Assembly (NCBI GenBank): GCA_035541995.1
Contig: DATKMG010000290.1
Span: forward strand, 1 to 5,267
Direction: 5' to 3'
DNA from: DATKMG01 sp035541995
GTDB lineage: Bacteria > Acidobacteriota > Terriglobia > Versatilivoradales > Versatilivoraceae
Length of the DNA: 5,267 bases
Shown: positions 1 to 5,267 of the stretch, one piece after another
How positions within the stretch are numbered: the first letter of the stretch is position 1
Layout: each line of letters starts with the position of its first letter
Translations under genes and position numbers: made by a program
The notes under the pieces: model-generated
What the model saw: the letters and a program-made list of their open reading frames with translations, nothing else
Told to the model about the DNA's origin: nothing
The model's database searches: none

Positions 1-123
1 ATGAAAATTCGGTTTTGGTAGCCACGCCGACCGCGTTGTTTGCGGGAAGTGTGGGCTTGTCAAGGGGAGAAAGACCCGCGGCTCGCAAAGTGCGCTCACC
101 GTGGCTACCAATGCCATTTTCAT
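1..123. repeat. Palindrome-bounded intergenic repeat, left edge of window
   Basis: The stretch is bounded by inverted arms. ATGAAAAT at 1-8 matches ATTTTCAT at 116-123, and TTGGTAGCCACG at 15-26 matches CGTGGCTACCAA at 100-111, both perfectly. Inside, TTTGCG (39-44) can pair with CGCAAA (84-89), with the same centre near position 63, so pairing continues inward. The outer arms differ only in a short unpaired spacer (six bases left, four right). The TAGCCACG/CGTGGCTA core also occurs in the larger palindrome between the two genes, so the two may belong to one repeat family. No coding sequence is supported here. The left arm begins exactly at base 1, so the element may extend outside the window. 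It could be a non-autonomous palindromic element or a structured transcript; the sequence does not decide. Confidence 0.7.
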
Positions 124-151
124 CCGAAATTGAAATAGACCTACGGCACGT

Positions 152-156
152 GAGGA
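152..156 (+). promoter_or_regulatory. Ribosome binding site of the GxGYxYP-like gene
   Basis: GAGGA lies four bases before the ATG at 161, a purine-rich Shine-Dalgarno-like match with rather short spacing. It supports this ATG together with an in-frame TGA at 131-133 and the absence of any other in-frame start between the two. I see no convincing -35/-10 pair in 124-160. Confidence 0.55.
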
Positions 157-160
157 CATC

Positions 161-1858
161 ATGAACCGCAGAGAGTTTATTGAAACAGCCGCCGCCTTCT
201 CGGCAACCCAGTTGGTGGCTCGAGCCAGCGCTCCTTTGGGGGAAAACGACTTTCATGTCTGCCCCAAGTCCCGGGCTCCGGCTCGGACTCTCTGTGCTTT
301 CCGTACCGGTGATCTCACTTCTTATTCATGGGAGATGCGGCTCACCCTTTCTTGTCTGCAAGGGCTTGTCAATCGCAGCCAGCCACAATTCTACTTGATC
401 CATGATCGATATGACGAACTCTGGCTGGATTGGCTTCAAGAACGGGGCGACGTCGACAAGGTCGTCTGGCTCGAAATCGGCGAGGTGTTCGAGCGATTCC
501 TGCCGGGCATCCCGCAAATGTTTATCATCGATCCGGCTGTCCCCGCCACCATCAATGTAGCTACCATGCTGGCGGGAGTACGTGGCGGACTGGTTGCCGC
601 GCCGGGAACCGCCGATCAATTCAACCTCCCCATGGGCGTGATTCCGGACTCGAGTACGGTGGGCTTGGACCTGCGCAGTTTTGGATGGAAGAAGGACATC
701 GATGCCTATCGCTGGGCTTTTCAGCAGCTCAGCGGTCAGCTCTCAAAGCAAGCCATTGCCATCCTGGCGCCTCAGGAAGCGGCCCTGCGCGATTATCTGG
801 TAGAGTTCAAGATCCCGATCCTATGGATTTCCGGTCCACAAGACGAAGACCGGAATCCAAAGGCCTCTTCCGAACAGGAATTTCAATTTGCCCGTGAAAT
901 CCTGATGCAATGGCCTCCTAACATTCCCTGCCTGGGGTGGACCACCAGCGGAGATAAAACCGGAGGCATTGGGGAAACTCCAGGCGTGCGCCTAGCCAGC
1001 CAGTGTGCTAAGTACACGGCCTGTACTGCCTTCGATGCCTATTCCCCGACTGTTGGGAACCTCTCAGTACATTCAGGGACCACTGCAACTTTCAAGCAGG
1101 CTGTTCCGCCTGTTACGCTTGAGCCGAAGAAAATTCATCTGGCCCTGATCCGATCAGATGGCGATGGGTTGAATTTCCACAGGCATTACTATCGAAAACT
1201 CTTTGACGATCCCAAGCACGGCAGTGTGCCCATAGGCTGGCAGATAGGGCCAACCGCGACGGATCTTCATCCCGATCTTCTGGATTACTATTATCGCCAT
1301 GCGCGGCCGGGAGATTCTTTTCTAAATGCTTTGACCGGGATGGGTTATATCCACGAAGATGACTACGCACTTAATTATCCTCCCGAACAGCAGGCGCAAG
1401 TCTGGAAGGAATACTTGAGGCTTTCATCCCTTTACCGCGGACGACTTGATGCCAGCATTCTATCAACATACTCTGAGATGCAACCGGATCGATTTGCATC
1501 GCTTGCCCGGGGGCTTGGCATCCAGGGAATCTTCGCCAACTACGGGCGAAGCCATGCGACCACATTAGACAACCTTCTGACCGTGGTGGAAGGGACACCC
1601 GTGTTCCGCGCCATCAATCGGCCGCCCGGGCCCTTCACCTTTACATCTTCGGCCAGAAGAGACGCGGAGTTTTTCATGGTCAACGAGATCAAACGCTGGA
1701 CGCCCTTACAACGTCCGTGTTTCCTGCATGTATTTCTCGCCAATTGGCTGACCAGCATGGAAATGGCAGAGAACATTGTCAGGGGACTTGGTGACGAATA
1801 TGTGGTCGTTCGTCCAGATCAACTCCCGCAGTTGTGCAAACGATCCACTGGGGGTTGA
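161..1858 (+). CDS. Tat-exported GxGYxYP-family putative glycoside hydrolase
   Basis: The 565-residue product most resembles the GxGYxYP family, putative glycoside hydrolases with N-terminal accessory domains and a C-terminal domain carrying the name-giving motif. Seen in sequence: a Tat-type start with R3-R4 in NRREFIE, a short alanine-rich stretch and an AXA-type cleavage site after residue 24 (ASA). Residues about 40-315 would be the N-terminal domains. The C-terminal domain starts near IHLALIRSDGDG (325-336), followed by PIGWQIGP (357-364), DLLDYYYRHARPGDSF (372-387) and GMGYIHED (393-400). It ends with YVVVRPDQLPQL (547-558), as is typical of the family. The signature is altered: GxGY is kept, but the usual YP is HE. 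The enzyme's substrate is unknown; a sugar-polymer role is inferred from family and neighbour. The start is set by the upstream in-frame TGA at 131 and the Tat motif. Expected location is the periplasm or cell surface. Catalytic residues are not assigned. Confidence 0.82.
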   Translation: MNRREFIETAAAFSATQLVARASAPLGENDFHVCPKSRAPARTLCAFRTGDLTSYSWEMRLTLSCLQGLVNRSQPQFYLIHDRYDELWLDWLQERGDVDKVVWLEIGEVFERFLPGIPQMFIIDPAVPATINVATMLAGVRGGLVAAPGTADQFNLPMGVIPDSSTVGLDLRSFGWKKDIDAYRWAFQQLSGQLSKQAIAILAPQEAALRDYLVEFKIPILWISGPQDEDRNPKASSEQEFQFAREILMQWPPNIPCLGWTTSGDKTGGIGETPGVRLASQCAKYTACTAFDAYSPTVGNLSVHSGTTATFKQAVPPVTLEPKKIHLALIRSDGDGLNFHRHYYRKLFDDPKHGSVPIGWQIGPTATDLHPDLLDYYYRHARPGDSFLNALTGMGYIHEDDYALNYPPEQQAQVWKEYLRLSSLYRGRLDASILSTYSEMQPDRFASLARGLGIQGIFANYGRSHATTLDNLLTVVEGTPVFRAINRPPGPFTFTSSARRDAEFFMVNEIKRWTPLQRPCFLHVFLANWLTSMEMAENIVRGLGDEYVVVRPDQLPQLCKRSTGG

Positions 1859-1939
1859 ATTTTGGAAACCACAGCCCTTTCAGCCAGACGGACGCTAGGA
1901 ATGTGCTGGGTCAAAGGTAGTGAGATAATTCAAGCGTAG

Positions 1940-1959
1940 GGATGCGCTGCCGCGCGTCC
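1940..1959. other. Isolated strong hairpin downstream of the first gene
   Basis: GGATGCGC (1940-1947) pairs with GCGCGTCC (1952-1959) through eight base pairs, one of them G-U, across the four-base loop TGCC. It lies about 80 bases after the stop of the GxGYxYP-like gene. It is followed by ACAAACGG rather than a T-run, so it does not look like a standard intrinsic terminator. It could be an RNA 3'-end stabiliser or part of the neighbouring repeat. Confidence 0.5.
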
Positions 1960-2050
1960 ACAAACGGAAACCCAAACAGGCTGCGGTGCACCGCGCATTG
2001 GTGTCAACTTAAGCCATGTGCTGGTCCCCGAAGGGGAACAATTTGATTAG

Positions 2051-2096
2051 CCACGGGTGTAGTGATGGGACGCCAGTCCCAGAACGAAACCCGTGG
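2051..2096. repeat. Left two-storey hairpin of the nested palindrome
   Basis: An outer stem CCACGGGT (2051-2058) / ACCCGTGG (2089-2096), perfect over eight pairs, encloses an inner perfect six-pair hairpin, TGGGAC-GCCA-GTCCCA (2066-2081). The right arm has the same outer stem and an inner stem of different sequence. Confidence 0.75.
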
Positions 2097-2114
2097 TTGA
2101 AGGCAAGATGAATC

Positions 2115-2171
2115 TCAACCCTGAAGGGGTTGAACAGAGAAGAGTCGAAAATTCAACCCCTATAGGGTTGA
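2115..2171. repeat. Central pair of TCAACCC/GGGTTGA hairpins
   Basis: Two hairpins with identical seven-pair stems flank the centre of the element. TCAACCCTGAAGGGGTTGA (2115-2133) has loop TGAAG; TCAACCCCTATAGGGTTGA (2153-2171) has loop CTATA. They are separated by 19 A/G-rich bases (2134-2152). Since each stem is self-complementary, either half can also pair with the other copy, giving alternative folds. Confidence 0.75.
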
Positions 2172-2191
2172 TCGCATGGCGGGCATTGGAA

Positions 2192-2235
2192 CCACGGGTT
2201 CCGCCGGTGACCGCTGTCACCTGCTTCACCCGTGG
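2192..2235. repeat. Right two-storey hairpin of the nested palindrome
   Basis: The outer stem CCACGGGT (2192-2199) / ACCCGTGG (2228-2235) is identical to that of the left arm. It encloses a perfect six-pair inner hairpin, GGTGAC-CGCT-GTCACC (2206-2221). Compared with the left inner hairpin, two stem pairs have changed on both sides, so pairing is kept. Confidence 0.75.
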
Positions 2236-2405
2236 CTACTCGTATTTGACCCCTGCGGGGTTCACCTTGGCTTAAGCTGACACCAATGAGCACCGCGCCC
2301 CTACCGGAGAACCTTCATATGCCCGATAGGATTTCTTCACAGCCTCTGACTCATTACTCAAGAATGATGGACCATATTCGAAGGATGCATGGAAAACGAT
2401 GAAGT

Positions 2406-4994
2406 ATGAAACCTCCAGAAAACGATAGTTCCTGTCGTCTTTCCCGCCGCGACTTTATAGGCCGAACTCTTGGGACAGGGTTGGTCATTCCTTTCGACTC
2501 GCTGTTTTCCCGCCGCCTGACAAACACTCAAGCTATGAAAAGCAGCTCACTCCCGGTGTCTATTGCTATCTTTGTGGAACCACCAGCCGGACCTTCACCC
2601 CTGGGAGCTCCTGTCGAAACCTGTGTGCCTTTCGCCCGGGGCCAGCTCTTCCACTACGGAAGACTGGCCGTCTTCTCCCCCTCTGGTCAACCTGTGATCA
2701 CGCAAACCCGGGTGACCATGGCATGGCCTGACGGAAGCGTTCGTTGGCTTTCAGTTGCATTTGAACCCGTCTCAGGCCCCGGGACGTACAGCCTCAAAGA
2801 GGGAGATGCCCCTGTAGCACCTCAACTCGTGTCTCAAGACGATAAGGGACTGACTCTTGACAGTGGTGAGGTTACTTTGACTTTTCTCAACACTGCTGGA
2901 GGAAACGCAGCAACTCTCTTTGCAAGGGGAGCCGACGGTCAGGCTTGTCAGGTGTCAAAGGGGTTAGCCTTCGGTGACCTGGTTCTCACCCGGCATGACG
3001 GGAAGATCTTCCGTGCCGCACTAGCTGGAGATGCACGGCAAATCATCATAGAAGATCGAGGCCCCGTGCGCGCAGCCATCCGGTTCGAAGGAAAGTGCCG
3101 CGCCCAGGATGGGGCTCCACTGTTTGACTTTGCAATCCGCTGGACAGTTTTCAGGAGCCGCCCTGAAGTCCTTCTTACCGTGACATGGATCAACACCTGC
3201 AGTACCGCGTCCGAGCAAATACGCGACATCCGGATGGTCTTCCCGTTCGACTTTACTCCTGAGCGATTGGTCTTTGGCTGCGAGCGAGGAGTCTATGATG
3301 GGCCATTCTTGAAGGACTGGCCGGTCTACTTGCTCCAGGACGACCACAATCGTTACTGGGCAAAGACACTGAACCCGGATGGGCGTGTACAAAATCTTTC
3401 TAGTGGGGGCTGCAACGGGGAACACTGTCCAGGCTGGCTTTACGTTCAAAACTCCAGCCGAAGCCTGGGAGTCTGGGTTCCAGATTTCTGGGAGGAGTAC
3501 CCGAATGAAGTGTATGTGAAGGCTGGCGAGCTGAGTGTTGGACTGTGGCCGGAAAGGGCCACCAGCCACCTGCTGTCCAAACCGCTGTTACCAAGGGATC
3601 CTTTTCACGAACAAGCCTATTCGAACAGCCGATATTGGCCGGTTATGCCACATCCTTATGTAGCCTTTGTTGATGCTGAAAAGAACTGTCTGGATTCGCG
3701 CCAAGGAATGGCCAAGACCCAGGAGATTGTACTGAGTGTTTGGGTAGGAAATGGAGAGATGCCGTCCTTTGAGAAGAAGTGGTGGAGCAAGTCGCTTCAC
3801 CCTGTTCGCGGCCATCTCGATCCTGATTATGTGGCCAGTACGGGGGCTTTAGGGCCTCTGTGGCCTCGGGATCCCAAGCGCTTCGAAAAGTTCGAACAAT
3901 TGTTCGACGAGAGTTTTGCCTGGTTGGATCGCCACATCGATCTCCTGCAATGCTATGGAAAATTCGATTATGGCGACTTCAAGTACATGACCGCTTCCAC
4001 GGATTATATGTGCCACCCGGGCACTAAGTGGGGTGACATGGGGGAGATGCCGAGGGAAGGTTATTGGCACAACAACGAGCGGGATCCCCTGCTGGGCTTG
4101 CTGCTTTATTATTTTCGAAGCGGAAATGCTGGGGCGTGGGAGCGCTCCAGGATTGTAGCGCGCCACCTGCTCGACATTGATATTTCCCATTACCCGATCT
4201 GGGGGATGTGGACCCACAGTTATGGCCACTGTTACCTTGCATTGGGCAAAGCCGGAGCACCTGACCACTCCTGGCTTTTGGGGTTAATGGCCTGGGCAGG
4301 GGCAAGTGGCGATCCTCTTGCCTGGGATTGGATAAAGCGGTGTGGTAAGCAACTGCGGGAACAGAAAAGAGATTTCGGTCGTGTTGACGCTCGCACGGTT
4401 TCGGTCTATTTGCATATGATGTGCCAGTTCTACTCTTACACCGGTCAAGCAGAGTACCTGAACGCAGCCCAAGCCCCGGCTGAGACCCTGCTCAAACTTC
4501 AAAACCCGAATGGAAGCTGGTGGGCTTACCTCGGTAAACCCCCAAAAGACAACGTAGAGGGCTTTGTCGAGCATGCGGTGGTAGCATTGGCTGATTACTA
4601 TGCGCTTCGCCCCGGGATCGCGATCCTTAAGGCCCTTGACCGGGCCTTGGTTTACCTTTTTGGAGACGACCAGGAAAAACCTGTGGACGTCGGTGAAACC
4701 CCTCTGGTGCTTTATGCACTGGCTGTTCTCACCGAAGCGACAGGTGCGCCCAGGTATGCTGCGCTTGCAAACGGGATTCTGGGTAAGCTCCATGAGAAAT
4801 TGAATCTCTCTTCCGACCCATATGGCCGGGGAGACCCTTGGGCAGGCTGGGGAGTTAATAATCCGGACGTGGCGCAGAGTACGGGCCGCCCACCCCAGTT
4901 CCTGGGCCAGACCCGCCCCTTGACACCTGCCTGCACACTCGCATACGGGCAGCAGTGTATGGCCGCTATAGCCAAGTTACAGAAGAAATCATGA
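2406..4994 (+). CDS. Tat-exported PcRGLX/YetA-like protein (exo-rhamnogalacturonan lyase-like)
   Basis: The 862-residue product has the architecture of the PcRGLX/YetA family, whose fungal prototype is an exo-acting rhamnogalacturonan lyase (PL26). Seen: Tat motif SRRDFIG (13-19) and a weakly hydrophobic segment TLGTGLVIPF. The N-terminal RIFT-barrel-like domain (about 49-125) contains PFARGQL (75-81) and the hallmark WPDGSVRWL (107-115). A beta-rich domain follows (about 150-460), with FAIRWTVFRSRPEVLLTVTW (242-261). The helical part (about 490-855) carries HNNERDP (555-561), DIDISHYP (590-597), HSYGHCYLALGKAGAPDHSW (604-623) and GFVEHAVVALADYYAL (719-734), as expected for an alpha/alpha-toroid. 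The ATG at 2406 is the first possible start: an in-frame TGA lies at 2400-2402, and the Tat signal begins soon after. The ribosome binding site is weak (AAGGA at 2381-2385 is too far). Periplasmic or surface action on pectic side or backbone sugars is inferred. Lyase activity is not proven, because I cannot map catalytic residues, and bacterial members are mostly uncharacterised. Confidence 0.82.
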   Translation: MKPPENDSSCRLSRRDFIGRTLGTGLVIPFDSLFSRRLTNTQAMKSSSLPVSIAIFVEPPAGPSPLGAPVETCVPFARGQLFHYGRLAVFSPSGQPVITQTRVTMAWPDGSVRWLSVAFEPVSGPGTYSLKEGDAPVAPQLVSQDDKGLTLDSGEVTLTFLNTAGGNAATLFARGADGQACQVSKGLAFGDLVLTRHDGKIFRAALAGDARQIIIEDRGPVRAAIRFEGKCRAQDGAPLFDFAIRWTVFRSRPEVLLTVTWINTCSTASEQIRDIRMVFPFDFTPERLVFGCERGVYDGPFLKDWPVYLLQDDHNRYWAKTLNPDGRVQNLSSGGCNGEHCPGWLYVQNSSRSLGVWVPDFWEEYPNEVYVKAGELSVGLWPERATSHLLSKPLLPRDPFHEQAYSNSRYWPVMPHPYVAFVDAEKNCLDSRQGMAKTQEIVLSVWVGNGEMPSFEKKWWSKSLHPVRGHLDPDYVASTGALGPLWPRDPKRFEKFEQLFDESFAWLDRHIDLLQCYGKFDYGDFKYMTASTDYMCHPGTKWGDMGEMPREGYWHNNERDPLLGLLLYYFRSGNAGAWERSRIVARHLLDIDISHYPIWGMWTHSYGHCYLALGKAGAPDHSWLLGLMAWAGASGDPLAWDWIKRCGKQLREQKRDFGRVDARTVSVYLHMMCQFYSYTGQAEYLNAAQAPAETLLKLQNPNGSWWAYLGKPPKDNVEGFVEHAVVALADYYALRPGIAILKALDRALVYLFGDDQEKPVDVGETPLVLYALAVLTEATGAPRYAALANGILGKLHEKLNLSSDPYGRGDPWAGWGVNNPDVAQSTGRPPQFLGQTRPLTPACTLAYGQQCMAAIAKLQKKS

Positions 4995-5052
4995 ACAGGT
5001 ATGTTCTCGTGAGACTAGTGAGTGAAAATGGCGGTATTGGGGGAGAGTGGGA

Positions 5053-5117
5053 GCCGATCTCAGAGCGGCGACCTATTTGACCCGGGAGTTCGCCGCGACG
5101 GAGCGCGGCGGCCACCT
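5053..5117. repeat. GC-rich REP-like hairpin element after the second gene
   Basis: The perfect seven-pair stem CGCCGCG (5091-5097) / CGCGGCG (5104-5110) encloses the loop ACGGAG. An alternative partner, GCGGCG at 5065-5070, can pair with CGCCGC at 5091-5096, so two exclusive folds exist. GCCG/CGGC (5053-5056, 5066-5069) forms a further small stem. There is no T-run, so this is more like a dispersed palindromic repeat than a terminator. It shares TATTTGACCC (5074-5083) with the nested palindrome upstream (2243-2252). Confidence 0.6.
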
Positions 5118-5143
5118 TGAAGCCTGCAATTCATAGAAGAGCC

Positions 5144-5177
5144 TCATCCTCCTCTGGAAGGATGAAAACTCTCTTTT
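5144..5177 (+). terminator. Weak candidate intrinsic terminator of the second gene
   Basis: TCATCCT (5144-5150) pairs perfectly with AGGATGA (5159-5165) around an eight-base loop, in which CC/GG can add two more pairs. A pyrimidine stretch, CTCTCTTTT, ends at 5177. The stem is AU-rich and the T-run is short and separated from the stem by A residues, so termination would be inefficient at best. It lies 150 bases after the stop codon. Confidence 0.3.
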
Positions 5178-5209
5178 CAATTGCCTCGGGCCTTGGGCTT
5201 CTTTTTTGA

Positions 5210-5224
5210 ATGAGTGATACTCAT
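5210..5224. promoter_or_regulatory. Perfect ATGAGT-GAT-ACTCAT palindrome, possible operator
   Basis: A six-base perfect inverted repeat with a three-base centre is followed two bases later by a second one, GGAA-CGG-TTCC (5227-5237). The first overlaps the ATG at 5223 of a possible downstream gene. Its size and symmetry fit a dimeric repressor site or a small start-codon hairpin in the mRNA. No regulator gene is in the window, so the role is conjecture. Confidence 0.3.
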
Positions 5225-5267
5225 GCGGAACGGTTCCTTGTTCAGAAGTTTATTCTTTCTGACGTTC
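5223..5267 (+). CDS. Possible 5' end of a further gene, cut by window edge
   Basis: From the ATG at 5223 the frame stays open to the end of the window, giving MRNGSLFRSLFFLTF. A basic start followed by LFFLTF resembles the beginning of a signal peptide, which would suit another exported protein in the cluster. Evidence is thin: only 15 codons, no clear ribosome binding site, and a second frame from the ATG at 5210 (MSDTHAERFLVQKF...) is also open. On the opposite strand a frame entering from the edge stays open for 29 codons until its stop at 5177-5179. The edge could therefore hold a gene on either strand. Confidence 0.25.
   Translation, partial: MRNGSLFRSLFFLTF

Larger units (their letters stand above)
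1996..2288. repeat. Nested symmetric palindrome built of several hairpins
   Basis: The outer arms, 1996-2016 and 2268-2288, are inverted repeats matching at 20 of 21 positions (mismatch 2007/2277). Going inward, further inverted pairs share nearly the same centre (about 2143): TCCCC-GAA-GGGGA (2025-2037) against ACCCC-TGC-GGGGT (2249-2261); TAGCCACGGGTG (2048-2059) with CACCCGTGGCTA (2227-2238); AACCCGTGGTT (2088-2098) with AACCACGGGTT (2190-2200); and the two TCAACCC/GGGTTGA hairpins. Each arm also folds on itself. GC-rich stems, tight three- to five-base loops and modular layout are like palindromic repeats scattered in environmental bacterial genomes. No transposase is adjacent. It could be a non-autonomous mobile repeat, a structured RNA or a cruciform-forming DNA element. 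Two 60-codon reading frames that cross it are by-products of the palindrome. Confidence 0.85.
1859..2405. other. 547-base intergenic gap, structured but without a gene
   Basis: Between the two large genes no credible protein gene is visible. 1859-1939 shows nothing I recognise and no U-rich terminator for the upstream gene. 1940-1959 is an isolated hairpin. 1983-1994 is the perfect palindrome GCGGTGCACCGC, and its first half recurs inverted at 2290-2296, just outside the large nested palindrome at 1996-2288. 2297-2405 must contain the 5' leader of the downstream gene, but I cannot pick out a convincing sigma-70 promoter. A six-codon ORF starting at 2389 (MENDEV) ends in a TGA that overlaps the ATG at 2406. 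Confidence 0.7.

Noticed and set aside
430..897. 155-codon plus-strand frame overlapping the first gene
   Set aside because: It is the shifted frame of the GxGYxYP-like gene, rich in Arg, Gly and Pro, as expected from an out-of-frame reading of GC-rich coding DNA.
1940..1959. Hairpin as the rho-independent terminator of the first gene
   Set aside because: The stem is good but no T-run follows it.
2047..2275. Two 60-codon reading frames on opposite strands (2093-2275 plus, 2047-2229 minus) inside the nested palindrome
   Set aside because: They consist of the repeat itself. The palindrome makes both strands similar, so the open frames mirror each other. No ribosome binding site or recognisable protein feature supports them.
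1996..2288. CRISPR array or insertion sequence
   Set aside because: Repeats are inverted and nested rather than evenly spaced direct repeats with unique spacers, and no transposase or cas gene is present.
3021..3569. 182-codon antisense frame within the second gene
   Set aside because: It lies wholly opposite a well-supported enzyme gene, in a domain with family motifs on the plus strand, and its translation has no recognisable domain.
4284..4793. 169-codon antisense frame within the second gene
   Set aside because: It is opposite the helical domain of the PcRGLX-like protein, and the translation lacks any familiar motif.

Overview
The window carries two complete, same-strand genes for large exported proteins that look like carbohydrate-active enzymes, embedded in DNA rich in palindromic repeats. 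Both proteins open with a twin-arginine (Tat) signal (NRREFI and SRRDFI). The first is a GxGYxYP-family putative glycoside hydrolase. The second resembles the PcRGLX/YetA family (exo-rhamnogalacturonan lyase-like, PL26-related): an N-terminal RIFT-barrel domain, a beta-rich middle and an alpha-helical C-terminal half. No RNA genes, transposases, CRISPR arrays or phage genes are visible. Moderate-to-high GC, Tat-exported sugar enzymes and abundant GACGGAGCGCGG-type hairpins suggest a soil- or sediment-type environmental bacterium, such as an Acidobacteriota or PVC-group member. This placement is inference from style, not from a marker gene.

Layout: 1-123 is a palindrome-bounded repeat that may continue beyond the window edge. 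161-1858 is the GxGYxYP-like gene, with a short GAGGA ribosome binding site. 1859-2405 is a 547-base gap without a credible gene. It contains an isolated hairpin (1940-1959) and a roughly 293-base nested palindrome (1996-2288) built of at least six local hairpins arranged symmetrically about position 2143. 2406-4994 is the PcRGLX/YetA-like gene. 4995-5267 holds a GC-rich REP-like hairpin, a weak terminator candidate, two small perfect palindromes and possibly the first 15 codons of another gene.

Working together (inference): both proteins would be exported folded by Tat to the periplasm or cell surface. They could take part in breakdown of a plant-type acidic polysaccharide such as rhamnogalacturonan I. 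The gap between them and the structured repeat in it argue against a tightly coupled operon, although co-transcription through the repeat is possible.

The most interesting signal is the nested palindrome at 1996-2288. Its two arms are diverged inverted copies in which several base differences are compensated inside each local hairpin, so local folding appears to have been kept while the long-range match decayed. This is not explained by either gene and could be a mobile palindromic repeat or a structured RNA.
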